DNA of 64,000 nucleotides from Domibacillus robiginosus (GTDB lineage: Bacteria > Bacillota > Bacilli > Bacillales > Domibacillaceae), in NCBI RefSeq assembly GCF_000966195.1, contig NZ_LAHL01000005.1, positions 121,297 to 185,296 of the forward strand. The letters run 5' to 3'. Position numbers and translations under genes: made by a program. Every line of letters starts with the position of its first letter. Positions within the stretch are counted from its first letter, which is position 1. This document shows positions 52,114 to 63,712 of the stretch, piece by piece. The notes beneath the pieces were generated by a model. The model did not search any database, was not told where the DNA came from, and saw nothing but the letters and a program-made list of their open reading frames with translations.

Positions 52114-53780
52114 ACATTGCAGAACAAATGCAGGCACAGCTCAAAGAAGAAATTAAACAAGCTGTCCTGAAAGCGGGGCTTGCCGCAGAGGGCGAAATTC
52201 CTGCTGTCTTACTTGAAACACCAAAAGATAAATCACACGGTGATTATTCAACAAACATGGCGATGCAGCTGGCCCGCATTGCCAAAAAAGCGCCGCGTCA
52301 AATTGCGGAAGCGATTCAGGAAAACATGGATCTATCAAAGGGCTCTGTTCAAAAAATTGATATTGCAGGACCTGGATTTATTAATTTTTACATGAACAAC
52401 AGCTATTTAACTGACCTTGTTCCAGCTGTATTGCAGGCAGGCGACGAATACGGACGGTCAAATGCCGGCAAAGGCGAGAAAATTCAAGTGGAATTTGTTT
52501 CAGCTAACCCAACTGGTGATCTGCACCTGGGCCACGCACGCGGCGCCTCGGTTGGCGATTCGCTATGCAATGTGCTGGATGCAGCCGGCTATGACGTCAC
52601 TCGCGAATACTATATTAACGATGCCGGCAACCAGATCCATAACCTGGCTCTGTCTGTTGAAGCCCGTTACTTCCAGGCGCTTGGCCTTGAAAAAGAAATG
52701 CCCGAAGACGGCTACCACGGCAAGGATATTATCAATATCGGGAAAGAGCTGGCAGAGGAATTTGGCGATCAGTTTGCCAGCATGCCGGAAGAGGAACGCT
52801 ATAAATCCTTCCGTGCGCATGGCTTAAAGCTGGAGCTGGCGAAGCTGCAAAAAGACCTGGCAGACTTCCGTGTGAATTTTGATGTGTGGTTCTCTGAAAC
52901 CTCTTTATACGAAAACGGCAAGATTGATAAAGCGCTCCAGGCGCTTGACCAAAATGGCCATACATTCGAGGAAGACGGTGCGCTCTGGTTCCGTTCTACA
53001 GCATTTGGTGATGATAAAGACCGCGTTCTTCGCAAGCAGGACGGTTCATACACATACTTAACACCGGATATTGCATACCACCGTGATAAATTTGAGCGTG
53101 GCTTTGACAAGGTCATTAATATTTGGGGTGCCGACCACCACGGCTACATTCCACGTATGAAGGCGGCTGTTGAAGCGCTCGGTATGAAGCCGGAGCAGCT
53201 TGAAGTAGAAGTGATTCAAATGGTTCAGCTGTATAAAGACGGCGAGAAAATGAAAATGAGTAAACGTACCGGAAAAGCTGTGACGATGCGTGAGCTTGTA
53301 GAAGAAGTGGGCCTTGATGCGGTTCGTTATTTCTTTGCGATGCGCAGCGGCGACACACATATGGACTTTGACCTTGATCTTGCCGTGTCACAGTCTAATG
53401 AAAACCCGGTTTATTACTCACAGTATGCTTACACGCGTATTTCCAGCATTCTACGCCAGGCGGCTGAACAAGGTCTGACGGCATCGGCAGAAGCAAATGT
53501 ATCGCTGTTAACATCCGAAAAAGAAGTAGACCTGCTGAAAAAACTGGGTGACTTCCCTCAGGTAGTAGCAGAAGCAGCAGAGAAGCGTATTCCGCACCGT
53601 ATTACAAACTACGTGCATGATCTTGCAGCGGGCTTCCACAGCTTCTATGGAGCGCATAAAGTGGTGGATAAAGAAAATGAGGAAGCGTCAAAAGCACGTC
53701 TTGCTCTTGTACATGCTGTGCAGATTACTTTGAGAAACGCCTTAAAACTCATTGGTGTATCCGCACCGGAAAAAATGTAA
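52110..53780 (+). CDS. argS: arginyl-tRNA synthetase
   Basis: 556 residues, class I. The HIGH motif is [18 protein letters not shown] (about residues 128-145) and the KMSKS equivalent is [12 protein letters not shown]. The N-terminal Add-1 domain recognises tRNA-Arg and the helical C-terminus ([20 protein letters not shown]) binds the anticodon. GTG start within the GTGA overlap, GGAGGAA upstream. Confidence 0.95.
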   Translation: MNIAEQMQAQLKEEIKQAVLKAGLAAEGEIPAVLLETPKDKSHGDYSTNMAMQLARIAKKAPRQIAEAIQENMDLSKGSVQKIDIAGPGFINFYMNNSYLTDLVPAVLQAGDEYGRSNAGKGEKIQVEFVSANPTGDLHLGHARGASVGDSLCNVLDAAGYDVTREYYINDAGNQIHNLALSVEARYFQALGLEKEMPEDGYHGKDIINIGKELAEEFGDQFASMPEEERYKSFRAHGLKLELAKLQKDLADFRVNFDVWFSETSLYENGKIDKALQALDQNGHTFEEDGALWFRSTAFGDDKDRVLRKQDGSYTYLTPDIAYHRDKFERGFDKVINIWGADHHGYIPRMKAAVEALGMKPEQLEVEVIQMVQLYKDGEKMKMSKRTGKAVTMRELVEEVGLDAVRYFFAMRSGDTHMDFDLDLAVSQSNENPVYYSQYAYTRISSILRQAAEQGLTASAEANVSLLTSEKEVDLLKKLGDFPQVVAEAAEKRIPHRITNYVHDLAAGFHSFYGAHKVVDKENEEASKARLALVHAVQITLRNALKLIGVSAPEKM

Positions 53781-53781
53781 A

Positions 53782-53826
53782 AACAAAAGAGTCTGTTCCT
53801 GACGCAGGGGCAGGCTCTTTTTTACT
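53782..53826 (+). terminator. terminator after argS
   Basis: AAAAGAGTCTG and CAGGCTCTTTT pair, with an inner TTCC/GGGG part, then TTTTTT. Confidence 0.82.
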
Positions 53827-53904
53827 GGGGTAATCCTGCTGACGATGAAAGAAAGAAAAAATAGCTGTTACGCAGCCACATCAATTATCTTCTTTACTAA
53901 CATA

Positions 53905-53934
53905 TTGACTGAATGTTCATTCATACATTAGGAT
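53905..53934 (+). promoter_or_regulatory. promoter of the fatty-acid-oxidation operon with a palindromic operator
   Basis: TTGACT (53905-53910) and TAGGAT (53929-53934) are 18 bp apart. Between them, 53910-53923, is TGAATGTTCATTCA, a perfect TGAATG/CATTCA inverted repeat. The arms are those of the B. subtilis FadR box, though that box has a longer centre. A repressor here would block RNA polymerase; the TetR-type gene at 59153 in the same operon is the obvious candidate. Confidence 0.65.
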
Positions 53935-53971
53935 AAAGGAAATGAACCAGCGGGAAAGGACGTGAACGAGA

Positions 53972-56059
53972 ATGAATGGATGGCTATGGATAAACGCAGC
54001 TGCCGCTCTTTTTGTAATCGCTTACGCAATTTCTTTATTCGGTTATGTAGTGAAAACTCGTTACAAGTTTGTTCAGCTCGGCAAAGAAGAAAGGCTCGAG
54101 ACCCCAAAAAACGAACGTCTTCGAAATATAATGGTGAATGTGTTTGGTCAAAAAAAACTATTAAAGGACCGGAAAAGTGGTGCCATTCATGTGATGTTTT
54201 TTTATGGTTTTTTGCTTGTTCAGCTGGGAGCAATAGACTTCATTATAAAAGGGGCAGTGCCCGGGGGGCATTTGCCGTTTGGGCCGTTATATGGTGCGTT
54301 CGCCTTTTTTCAGGAAGCCGTGACACTTATTATTCTGGCTGCCGTCGTATGGGCGTTTTACCGTCGCTATATTGAAAAGCTCATTCGTTTAAAACGAGGC
54401 TGGAAAAGCGGTCTTGTTCTTCTTTTTATCGCATCGCTTATGTTATCGGTTTTAATGGGCAACGGCCTGTGGCTTCTCTGGCAGGAGGAAGCTGCTGGTT
54501 TGAGCTGGTCCGAGCCAATTGCTTCCATGATCGCTGTCGTTTTCGCCGGACTTTCGCAACCGGTTATTATTGGGCTGTTTTATGCTATGTGGTGGATTCA
54601 CCTGCTAGTATTGCTGGCTTTCCTCGTTTATGTACCGCAGTCGAAGCACGCTCACTTGATTGCTGGTCCTATTAATACGTATATTTACCGGCTGAACCAG
54701 GCTGGTACGCTTCGGAGAATTGATTTTGAAGACGACACACAAGAATCCTTTGGAGTAGGAAAAGTAGAAGAGTTTACACGATCACAGATGATCGATTTTT
54801 ATGCTTGTGTAGAATGCGGACGCTGCACGTCCATGTGTCCGGCTACCGGAACAGGAAAAATGCTTTCACCGATGGACTTGATTGTGAAGCTCCGAGACCA
54901 CCTTACCTTTACAGGGGCGGCAGTCACATCGAAGCAGCCCTGGGTGCCGGCATTTGCATTCGCCGATACACAGGGCAATCAAATCGCCAGAGGCACCGTG
55001 GCTTATAGTCCACAGCTGATCGGAGAGGTGATTACAGAAGAAGAGATATGGGCCTGTACAACATGCCGGAACTGTGAGGACCAATGCCCTGTTATGAATG
55101 AACACGTTGATAAAATTATTGATATGCGCCGTTATCTTGTGCTGACCGAAGGAAGAATGAATGCGGATGCGCAGCGGGCGATGCAGAACATCGAGCGGCA
55201 GGGTAATCCATGGGGACTGAACCGGAAGGATAAAGAAAAGTGGCGGGAGCTGCGCGAAGATGTTCATATTCCAACGATAAAAGAAGCGCAAAAAGCAGGG
55301 GAAGATCCAGAGTATTTATTTTGGGTTGGTTCCATGGGGGCATTTGACAGCCGCAGCCAGAAGATTGCTCTGTCGTTTGCGCGGCTTTTGAATGAAGCAG
55401 GCGTTTCCTTTGCTATTCTTGGAAACAAAGAAAAAAATTCAGGGGATACGCCGCGCCGCCTCGGCAATGAGTTTTTGTTCCAGGAGCTGGCCACAGCCAA
55501 TATCGCCGAGTTTGAAAAAAACGGTGTGAAAAAAATCGTGACGATCGATCCACATGCCTACAATGTATTTAAAAGAGAATATCCGGATTTTGGATTCCAG
55601 GCAGAAGTGTACCATCATACCGAGCTGCTGGGTAAACTTGTACAGGAAGGGAAGCTAAAACCTGTGCATCGAGTGGACGAAATAGTTGTATTTCATGATT
55701 CGTGTTATTTAGGCCGCTATAATGATGTTTATAACCCTCCGCGCACGGTTTTATCGGCTATTCCAGGAGTAAAACTTGTCGAAATGGATCGCAGCCGGGA
55801 GAATGGTATGTGCTGCGGAGCAGGTGGAGGTTTAATGTGGATGGAAGAAGACACGGGCCATCGTATCAATGTGGCACGAACGGAACAAGCTCTTCAAACA
55901 AATCCATCTGTGATTAGCTCAGGCTGCCCGTTTTGCTTAACGATGCTCAGCGATGGCACAAAAGCAAAGGAAATGGAAAACGCTGTAGCTACACACGACG
56001 TAGCTGAATTACTGGAAAAGTCCGTTTTAGGGACTGGAAAAGAAATAAATGTGTCGTAA
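53972..56059 (+). CDS. fadF: FadF-type iron-sulfur electron-transfer protein
   Basis: 695 residues in three parts. First, a NarI-like membrane region with about six spans (residues 1-240). Second, two 4Fe-4S motifs, CVECGRCTSMCPATG and CTTCRNCEDQCPVMNEH. Third, two CCG domains (HDSCYLGRYNDVYNPPRTVL with MCCGAGGG, and SSGCPFCLTML). It probably passes electrons from acyl-CoA dehydrogenase flavoproteins to the quinone pool in the membrane. First gene of the operon; B. subtilis fadF (ywjF) also precedes acdA. Confidence 0.9.
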   Translation: MNGWLWINAAAALFVIAYAISLFGYVVKTRYKFVQLGKEERLETPKNERLRNIMVNVFGQKKLLKDRKSGAIHVMFFYGFLLVQLGAIDFIIKGAVPGGHLPFGPLYGAFAFFQEAVTLIILAAVVWAFYRRYIEKLIRLKRGWKSGLVLLFIASLMLSVLMGNGLWLLWQEEAAGLSWSEPIASMIAVVFAGLSQPVIIGLFYAMWWIHLLVLLAFLVYVPQSKHAHLIAGPINTYIYRLNQAGTLRRIDFEDDTQESFGVGKVEEFTRSQMIDFYACVECGRCTSMCPATGTGKMLSPMDLIVKLRDHLTFTGAAVTSKQPWVPAFAFADTQGNQIARGTVAYSPQLIGEVITEEEIWACTTCRNCEDQCPVMNEHVDKIIDMRRYLVLTEGRMNADAQRAMQNIERQGNPWGLNRKDKEKWRELREDVHIPTIKEAQKAGEDPEYLFWVGSMGAFDSRSQKIALSFARLLNEAGVSFAILGNKEKNSGDTPRRLGNEFLFQELATANIAEFEKNGVKKIVTIDPHAYNVFKREYPDFGFQAEVYHHTELLGKLVQEGKLKPVHRVDEIVVFHDSCYLGRYNDVYNPPRTVLSAIPGVKLVEMDRSRENGMCCGAGGGLMWMEEDTGHRINVARTEQALQTNPSVISSGCPFCLTMLSDGTKAKEMENAVATHDVAELLEKSVLGTGKEINVS

Positions 56060-56077
56060 CGAAAGGAGGAAGTGCAG

Positions 56078-56929
56078 GTGAAAGTAAGAAAAATCATGGT
56101 GATCGGGGCCGGACAAATGGGTGCAGGTATTGCACAGGTATGTGCCCGGGCAGGCTATGAAATAGTGTTATACGATATAAATCCGGACAATCTGAAGTCC
56201 GGCTTGAATGGAATCGAAAAAAATCTGGCCCGCCAGGTGGAGAAAAAGCGTTTGAGTACGGAAGACAGGGTTAGTATAATGGCGAAAATCAAAGGATCTC
56301 CAGCTCTTCACGATGCTGCGGACGTTGATATGGTGATAGAAGCAGTTGTTGAGAACATGAACGTGAAGAGGGACATTTTCTCACAGCTGGATGAACTGGT
56401 GCAGGATCATACCATTTTAGCTTCTAATACGTCCTCTCTTCCAATTACAGAAATTGCCGCAGCGACAGATCGGCCGGAAAACGTGATCGGCATGCATTTT
56501 ATGAATCCAGTGCCGGTCATGAAGCTGGTTGAAATTATTCGTGGGCTGGCTACATCAGATGAAGTATACAAAAAGGTAGAAGAAGTGGCAAAAGCAATCG
56601 GCAAAGTTCCGGTCGAGGTCAATGACTTCCCGGGCTTTGTATCTAACCGGATTTTAATGCCGATGATCAATGAAGCAATTTATACGTTATATGAAGGAGT
56701 TGCCACAAAAGAAGCGATCGATGAAGTGATAAAGCTTGGAATGAATCATCCGATGGGACCGATCGAGCTGGCTGATTTTATTGGGCTTGATACATGCTTG
56801 TTTGTGATGGAAACTCTTCATGAAGGGTTCGGAGATGACAAGTATCGGCCCTGTCCACTGCTTCGTAAATATGTGAAAGCCGGCTGGCTCGGCAGAAAAA
56901 CAGGGCGCGGGTTTTATCTGTATAGCTAA
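56078..56929 (+). CDS. 3-hydroxybutyryl-CoA dehydrogenase
   Basis: 283 residues. NAD-binding [20 protein letters not shown], the catalytic His in [19 protein letters not shown], and C-terminal [20 protein letters not shown] are family marks (MmgB/Hbd type). It oxidises (3S)-hydroxyacyl-CoA with NAD. GTG 56078 has GGAGG 8 nt upstream; the GTG at 56072 is too close to it. It lies between fadF and two acyl-CoA dehydrogenases. Confidence 0.92.
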   Translation: MKVRKIMVIGAGQMGAGIAQVCARAGYEIVLYDINPDNLKSGLNGIEKNLARQVEKKRLSTEDRVSIMAKIKGSPALHDAADVDMVIEAVVENMNVKRDIFSQLDELVQDHTILASNTSSLPITEIAAATDRPENVIGMHFMNPVPVMKLVEIIRGLATSDEVYKKVEEVAKAIGKVPVEVNDFPGFVSNRILMPMINEAIYTLYEGVATKEAIDEVIKLGMNHPMGPIELADFIGLDTCLFVMETLHEGFGDDKYRPCPLLRKYVKAGWLGRKTGRGFYLYS

Positions 56930-56942
56930 AGGAGGCAAGGGG

Positions 56943-58019
56943 ATGAATCTGGAGCTGACTGACGCACAAAAAAACATGCGTGATTCGGTTCGGTATTTTG
57001 CCGAACAGGTTGCCGCTTCTTTTATTCCGCAGATGGAGGCTGGAGAATTTCCTTATGAGCTTATTCAAAAAATGGCAGACCAGGGGCTGATGGGCATTAC
57101 CGTGCCAAAAGCATACGGCGGAGTCGGACTTGATTTTGTTTCTTATATAATCGCCATTCACGAGCTGTCCAAAGTAAGCGCGGCAGCTGGTGTGATCCTG
57201 TCGGTGCATACATCTGTCGGTACAATGCCCATTTTATCGTTTGGAACAGAGGAACAAAAGAAAAAATATGTTCCAAAGCTCGCATCTGGCGAGTGGCTCG
57301 GCGCTTTTTGCTTAACAGAGCCATCATCCGGTTCAGATGCTTCTTCTTTGAAGACACTGGCACAGCGCAATGAAAAGGGATATGTGTTAAATGGCTCCAA
57401 GCTATTCGTGACAAATGGCGGCCCGGCCCATGTTTACATCGTTTTTGCGCGGTCAGAAGCAGGTATTACCGCTTTTATAGCCCAAAAAGGAACACCGGGC
57501 TTGATCATCGGCAAGAACGAAAGAAAAATGGGACTGCATGGATCAAAAACGGCATCTCTTACATTTGAGGAAATGTGCCTGCCGCTCCAAAACAGGCTGG
57601 GAGAAGAAGGGAACGGCTTTAAGATTGCAATGGCAAATCTTGATGGGGGGCGAATCGGAATTGCCGCTCAAGCATTAGGCCTTGCAGAAGCTGCTTTTGA
57701 ACAGGCAAAGAAAAATGGGCTGTCACCTCTGGAACTGGCTGATATGGCTGTATCGATTGAAGCGGCCAGACTGCTCGTTTATCAGGCTGCGTTTTTACGC
57801 TCAACCGGCAAAGCGTGTGGAAAACAAGCCGCCATGGCCAAGCTTTTCGCTTCAAAAGCAGCAGTTATCGTCACAGGCCAGTGCATCAAGCAGATGGCTG
57901 GAAACGAAGCGGCAGAACGGTTTTTTCGCGATGCCAAAGTAACGGAAATTTATGAAGGGACATCAGAAATTCAGCGAATTGTGATCAGCAAGCATTTGGC
58001 AAAGGGGATGGGAAAATGA
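56943..58019 (+). CDS. divergent, shortened acyl-CoA dehydrogenase
   Basis: 358 residues, about 16 fewer than its neighbour. [36 protein letters not shown] and the catalytic-Glu segment [15 protein letters not shown] are present. The stretch that in acdA reads [17 protein letters not shown] is missing, and the [10 protein letters not shown] segment is replaced by [12 protein letters not shown]. Both contribute to FAD and dimer contacts in the family. It overlaps acdA by four bases. It may be a specialised partner or a decaying paralogue. Confidence 0.85.
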   Translation: MNLELTDAQKNMRDSVRYFAEQVAASFIPQMEAGEFPYELIQKMADQGLMGITVPKAYGGVGLDFVSYIIAIHELSKVSAAAGVILSVHTSVGTMPILSFGTEEQKKKYVPKLASGEWLGAFCLTEPSSGSDASSLKTLAQRNEKGYVLNGSKLFVTNGGPAHVYIVFARSEAGITAFIAQKGTPGLIIGKNERKMGLHGSKTASLTFEEMCLPLQNRLGEEGNGFKIAMANLDGGRIGIAAQALGLAEAAFEQAKKNGLSPLELADMAVSIEAARLLVYQAAFLRSTGKACGKQAAMAKLFASKAAVIVTGQCIKQMAGNEAAERFFRDAKVTEIYEGTSEIQRIVISKHLAKGMGK

Positions 58020-59140
58020 ACTTTGCATTGACAGAAGAGCACAATATGATTCGCAAAATGGTAAGAGAGTTTGCAGAAAAAGAAATCGCGCCGACTGCCT
58101 TTGAGCGGGATGAGGAAGAACGGTTTGATGAAAGTCTTTTTAGCAAAATGGCGGAGCTCGGCTTAACAGGTATTCCATGGCCGGAAGCATACGGCGGCAT
58201 TGGAAGTGATTATTTGGCTTACTGCGTGACCATTGAAGAGCTGTCACGCGTATGCGCTTCAACAGGAGTTACACTGTCAGCCCATACATCGCTGGCCAGC
58301 TGGCCGATTTACACTTTTGGAACAGAAGCACAAAAGGAGCGTTACCTGAAGCCGCTTGCACAGGGCGGAAAAATAGGTGCTTACGCACTGACAGAACCCG
58401 GCAGCGGATCAGATGCTGGCAATATGAAGACTACTGCACGTCGTGAAGGAACCTATTTTATGTTAAACGGCTCCAAGGTCTTTATTACAAATGGCGGTAT
58501 TGCGGATATATACATCGTGTTTGCTAAAGCCGAGGAAGGAATTACTGCATTTATTGTAGAAAAAGATTTTAACGGATTTTCAATCGGGAAAAAAGAAAAA
58601 AAAATGGGCATCCGCTCTTCCCCCACCACGGAGATTATCTTTGACAATTGCCGTGTTCCGGTAGAAAATGTATTAGGTGAAATTGGAAGCGGTTTTAAAA
58701 TAGCGATGAAAACGCTTGATGGCGGCCGTAATGGCATTGCGGCACAGGCGGTCGGTATTGCACAGGGAGCACTGGATGCGGCACTTTCTTATGCGAGAGA
58801 GCGCAGGCAGTTTGGGAAACCGATCATGGCTAACCAGGGCATCTCATTTAAACTTGCTGATATGGCGACTTCTATTGAAGCGGCAAGACTGCTGACTTAT
58901 CAAGCAGCCTGGCTGGAGTCGGAAGGTCTTCCATATGGAAAAGCTTCTGCTATGTCTAAGCTTATGGCCGGCGACACGGCTATGCAGGTAGCGACGGAGG
59001 CTGTTCAAATTTTCGGAGGCTACGGATATACAAAGGAGTATCCTGTTGAACGATTTATGCGTGACGCAAAAATTACTCAAATTTATGAAGGAACACAGGA
59101 AGTTCAGCGTCTTGTCATTTCGAGATTTTTATCAATGTAA
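58016..59140 (+). CDS. acdA: acyl-CoA dehydrogenase
   Basis: 374 residues, complete family pattern. [38 protein letters not shown], the [12 protein letters not shown] segment, [20 protein letters not shown] and the catalytic Glu in [12 protein letters not shown]. It makes 2-enoyl-CoA from acyl-CoA with FAD, giving electrons to ETF or to FadF. ATG in the ATGA overlap with the previous gene. Confidence 0.92.
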   Translation: MNFALTEEHNMIRKMVREFAEKEIAPTAFERDEEERFDESLFSKMAELGLTGIPWPEAYGGIGSDYLAYCVTIEELSRVCASTGVTLSAHTSLASWPIYTFGTEAQKERYLKPLAQGGKIGAYALTEPGSGSDAGNMKTTARREGTYFMLNGSKVFITNGGIADIYIVFAKAEEGITAFIVEKDFNGFSIGKKEKKMGIRSSPTTEIIFDNCRVPVENVLGEIGSGFKIAMKTLDGGRNGIAAQAVGIAQGALDAALSYARERRQFGKPIMANQGISFKLADMATSIEAARLLTYQAAWLESEGLPYGKASAMSKLMAGDTAMQVATEAVQIFGGYGYTKEYPVERFMRDAKITQIYEGTQEVQRLVISRFLSM

Positions 59141-59152
59141 GGTGGTGTGGGA

Positions 59153-59800
59153 ATGGGAAAAATGAAAAGACCGGTGCATACTTCAGTTAAAGATACCCAG
59201 CTGATCGAAAAGCGTCGGGCTGAAATGATTCGCGGCTCTGTCCAGCTGTTTAAACAAAAAGGATTTCACCGGACAACAACTCGTGAAATTGCGAAAGCAG
59301 CAGGTTTCAGCATTGGAACACTGTATGAATATATCCGGACCAAGGAAGATGTTTTGTATCTTGTTTGTGATAGCATTTATGATGAGGTAAAGGGCAGAAT
59401 AGAGCAAATGGATCTTGGACAGGGAACGCTGGAAAACTTAAAGATAGGCATCAGCCACTATTTTTATGTGATTGACGAGATGCAGGATGAAGTTCAGGTG
59501 CTGTATCAGGAAGTAAAATCTCTTTCAAAAGATGTTCTTCCATATGTATTAAAAAAAGAAGAAGAAATGACTGCAATGATAGAAACACTTATTCAGCGGT
59601 GTGTAGATAGCGGTGTGCTTTATCTGAGCAGGGATCAGGTTTATATACTGGCGCAAAACATTTTTGTACTGGGACAGATGTGGGGGTTACGGCGCTGGAT
59701 GCTGCAAGAGAATTTTACATTACAAGAGTATATTACACTACAGACCGATTTGTTGTTTAAAGGTGTAAAAGGATACCAGGAAAAAGCCGCCCTCAGCTGA
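59153..59800 (+). CDS. TetR-family regulator of the fatty-acid operon
   Basis: 215 residues. The N-terminal HTH is MIRGSVQLFKQKGFHRTTTR then EIAKAAGFSIGTLYEYIRTK; the C-terminal helices form a ligand pocket. ATG 59153 has AAGGTGG at 7 nt. Last gene of the operon whose promoter holds TGAATGTTCATTCA, so autorepression released by acyl-CoA is likely, as for FadR (inference). It differs from B. subtilis FadR in location. Confidence 0.87.
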   Translation: MGKMKRPVHTSVKDTQLIEKRRAEMIRGSVQLFKQKGFHRTTTREIAKAAGFSIGTLYEYIRTKEDVLYLVCDSIYDEVKGRIEQMDLGQGTLENLKIGISHYFYVIDEMQDEVQVLYQEVKSLSKDVLPYVLKKEEEMTAMIETLIQRCVDSGVLYLSRDQVYILAQNIFVLGQMWGLRRWMLQENFTLQEYITLQTDLLFKGVKGYQEKAALS

Positions 59801-59817
59801 GGACGGCTCGCTTTTTT
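59783..59817. terminator. bidirectional terminator, TetR gene / YsnF-like gene
   Basis: GCCGCCCTCAG and CTGAGGACGGC pair with one mismatch, A5 before and T6 after. It overlaps the end of the TetR gene. Confidence 0.8.
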
Positions 59818-60769
59818 AAAACAAATCACGGTCGCGGTCTTTGCGTAATCGTTCATTGTCGTCTTCATCGATATGTGCTTCTTCACGGCGCACAGTATCA
59901 CGGACTGTTTCAGTATCTTCTACTTTTCGTTTACCTACAACAATTTCTTCTGTCACAACTGGTTTTTTCGTTACTTGAACACGCTCTTCTGTGACCGGTA
60001 CACGAATGGTTTCGCCATCTTCCTCGAAGGCACGATCGCGGTCACCAAACCTTGTGCCAGCATCGTCAGTCACCGGACGGCGTTCTACAAACACTTCTTC
60101 ACGCTCAACTGGCACATCAACGACCTGTTCTTCTTCAATTACTTCTTTTTCTACGTGCACTTCACCCGTTTGTACACGCTCTTTACTTACATTTAATCGT
60201 TCTTCATGTAAACGAAGCTTCTCTTCTTCACTCAAGCTATCATCCACTGTACGGTCTGTGTCAAATGTGGCATTGCCGCCCAGATTTGTATCCGTCAAGC
60301 CCGTAGTAGTGCGGTCGTTTCTCGTAGAATCAAGTCTGTCATAATCGATCGGCTCTAAATTTTCTCCATCCAGGTCTGCTCTATTGCCATTTGCGAGGCC
60401 GACTGTGCTGCTTGGGTCATAACTGCTGCCATAGCGTTCACCGTAGTCACGGTCTACATACAGAAGCATTCCGCCGTTTTCAATCTCTGAGTAGTAACGA
60501 TCTGATTCTGCATCTGAAAGGCCCATGTTACGGAAGCTTTCACGAATAGGATCCACACCGGATAGGAATGACATAAAGCGATCACCCCAAGAGCCGCCTG
60601 CTGTTTCAATTTCAGCGTCTGTGCGTCCTCTTACCATAGATACTGCATCTTTATCTTTTACAGTAATATACATGTCTTGTTCTGAATATCCATTTGCTTT
60701 AAGCTCATCAATTTTTGCTAATAAATCTGTTTCATTATGGTATACGCCGATAAAGTTTTTGTTTTCCAT
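59816..60769 (-). CDS. YsnF/AvaK-domain (DUF2382) stress protein
   Basis: 317 residues. The N-terminal 110 are a YflT/GspM17-like domain (FIGVYHNETDLLAKIDELKA, SFRNMGLSDAESDRYYSEIE). The last 130 are the DUF2382 repeat: charged strands such as LHEERLNVSKERVQTGEVHV, EREEVFVERRPV, ERVQVTKKPVVTEEIVVGKR. This is the layout of B. subtilis YsnF, a general stress protein. The N-domain is shared with the protein at 38997. Function unknown. Confidence 0.87.
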   Translation of the reverse strand: MENKNFIGVYHNETDLLAKIDELKANGYSEQDMYITVKDKDAVSMVRGRTDAEIETAGGSWGDRFMSFLSGVDPIRESFRNMGLSDAESDRYYSEIENGGMLLYVDRDYGERYGSSYDPSSTVGLANGNRADLDGENLEPIDYDRLDSTRNDRTTTGLTDTNLGGNATFDTDRTVDDSLSEEEKLRLHEERLNVSKERVQTGEVHVEKEVIEEEQVVDVPVEREEVFVERRPVTDDAGTRFGDRDRAFEEDGETIRVPVTEERVQVTKKPVVTEEIVVGKRKVEDTETVRDTVRREEAHIDEDDNERLRKDRDRDLF

Positions 60770-61042
60770 GATAGTGTTACCTCCTGAAAAAAATTTAATG
60801 TTTTGCTGTTCTGCTTTTTGTTTACCCGGTGTTCAAGCACTGAAACAAATTAAGGAGAAAATGGTCATAATGATGCATATTTGTACTAAAAGTTTCTTTT
60901 TTGGCAAAAATACGGGTAAAGTTGCTTTATTTCTCAGGAAAAAGGGAAAGATTATAATTAATTTTACATTCCCTACATATCCCTATTATAGTAAGAAGAG
61001 ATAATAGAACGTGAAAAATGTCGAAAGAAAGGGTGGGAAAGT
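60770..61042. other. divergent intergenic region
   Basis: 273 bp, AT-rich. It holds the GGAGGTAAC ribosome site of the YsnF-like gene (minus strand, about 60775-60784) and, before 61043, AAAGGGTGGGAAAG. No clear operator, RNA or extra gene is seen. Confidence 0.4.
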
Positions 61043-61264
61043 ATGAGGCAGTTTCTTATATGTGTAACCATTGCGGTGTTGTCCATCGGTTCCTATTGGC
61101 TTTACATAAAACAATTGGGTGCTATTCCATTCCTGCTTCTTTCGGTTTTCTTCTTCTATAAAGCGTACGATGAAGTAACAGGAAGGGCTAGAAAACGTCG
61201 GGAACGCAGACAAATGGGCTCGTCCATCGCCCCAGCAGGAAAAAAAGCAGAAATCATCACATAA
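61043..61264 (+). CDS. small two-span membrane protein
   Basis: 73 residues: two hydrophobic stretches (FLICVTIAVLSIGSYWLYI and AIPFLLLSVFFFYKAY) and a basic tail (GRARKRRERRQ). AAGGGTGGGAAAG upstream of the ATG. Not recognised beyond being a small membrane protein placed before rpoE. Confidence 0.7.
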   Translation: MRQFLICVTIAVLSIGSYWLYIKQLGAIPFLLLSVFFFYKAYDEVTGRARKRRERRQMGSSIAPAGKKAEIIT

Positions 61265-61362
61265 ATATGGCGTGGAGGCCTTCTTTTTGTTTATAATGGA
61301 GAATATGCCAAAAACGTTTTTGCTCTTTTTTTTGGGCGTGCAAATAGAGAAGGGAAGTGCGG

Positions 61363-61911
61363 ATGGTGAGCTTGCAACAACATTCGAAAGAAGAACTAAA
61401 GGAAATGTCATTTCTTGAACTGGCACATTTGATTCTTGCCGATAAGCGGGAGCCGCTTTTATTTAACGATTTGCTGGCTGAAATTCAAAAGCACCTGGAA
61501 ATTTCAGAACAAGAAGTAAAAGGCCGTATGGTTCAGTTTTACACAGATTTAAACATTGATGGCAGCTTTTTGCCGCTTGGTGAAAACCGCTGGGGGCTTC
61601 GCGCCTGGTATCCAGTTGAAAAATTGGAAGAAGAAACAACGAATGCACCAGTAAAAACACGTAAGAAAAAAGCCAAAAAAGTTGTTGAAGACGATTTTGA
61701 AGAAGAAATTCTTGAGGATGAAGATGATCTCGTCGATTTCGAGGAAGAAGATTTTGATGACGTTGATGACGATATCGATGTAGATGATGATCTAGAAGAC
61801 GATGATTTAGACGATGATATTGATGTCGATCTTGATGAAGAGATCGATGAAGACGATGAATTCGAAGAAGAAGAAGGCGCTGAGGACGAGTACGACCTGG
61901 ACGATAAATAA
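61363..61911 (+). CDS. rpoE: RNA polymerase delta subunit
   Basis: 182 residues from ATG 61363, with GAAGGGAAG upstream; a GTG lies at 61357. The N-terminal HARE domain (QQHSKEELKEMSFLELAHLI, MVQFYTDLNIDGSFLPLGEN, RWGLRAWYPVE) binds core polymerase. A KTRKKKAKK basic patch is followed by about 80 residues of almost pure Asp/Glu. It helps recycle polymerase and reduces non-specific nucleic-acid binding. Always next to pyrG in Bacillaceae. Confidence 0.93.
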   Translation: MVSLQQHSKEELKEMSFLELAHLILADKREPLLFNDLLAEIQKHLEISEQEVKGRMVQFYTDLNIDGSFLPLGENRWGLRAWYPVEKLEEETTNAPVKTRKKKAKKVVEDDFEEEILEDEDDLVDFEEEDFDDVDDDIDVDDDLEDDDLDDDIDVDLDEEIDEDDEFEEEEGAEDEYDLDDK

Positions 61912-61925
61912 AGCTGAAACTTCTC

Positions 61926-61964
61926 TTGACTATTTCATTCGTGAATTGTAGTATGTTATTTGGG
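61926..61964 (+). promoter_or_regulatory. pyrG: pyrG promoter with GGGCTC start
   Basis: TTGACT (61926-61931), 17-bp spacer, TAGTAT (61949-61954), and predicted start at GGGCTC (61962-61967). In B. subtilis pyrG transcripts begin GGGCU and low CTP causes G-addition at this run; the same initial bases are seen here. Confidence 0.75.
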
Positions 61965-61993
61965 CTCTTTACGAGACGAAGAATTTAGTCGAT

Positions 61994-62033
61994 AACGCTC
62001 CTCTTACTGAGAAGTAAGTGGGGCGTTTTTTGT
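61994..62033 (+). terminator. pyrG: pyrG leader attenuator
   Basis: AACGCTCC pairs with GGGGCGTT, extended by CTTAC/GTAAG, followed by TTTTTT. The C/T-rich 5' arm can pair with extra G residues added at the transcript start, which would prevent the terminator and raise pyrG when CTP is low. Confidence 0.82.
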
Positions 62034-62059
62034 ATTTTTTTGAGCAGTATAACCATTGA

Positions 62060-63673
<1,614 letters not shown>

Positions 63674-63676
63674 TCA

Positions 63677-63712
63677 CAAACAGGACCAGCCTTATGGGCT
63701 GGTCCTGTTTGT
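63677..63712 (+). terminator. pyrG terminator hairpin, abutting repeat copy 4
   Basis: CACAAACAGGACCAGCC and GGCTGGTCCTGTTTGTG pair around TTAT, 4 bp after the pyrG stop. No T run follows; repeat copy 4 begins at its edge. Confidence 0.8.

Noticed and set aside
59991..60344. Ser/Thr-rich open frame on the plus strand
   Set aside because: It is the antisense shadow of the charged DUF2382 region of the YsnF-like gene.
61680..61905. Tandem repeat at the end of rpoE
   Set aside because: The GATGAT-like stretches are codon runs for the acidic tail normal for the delta subunit, not a satellite repeat.
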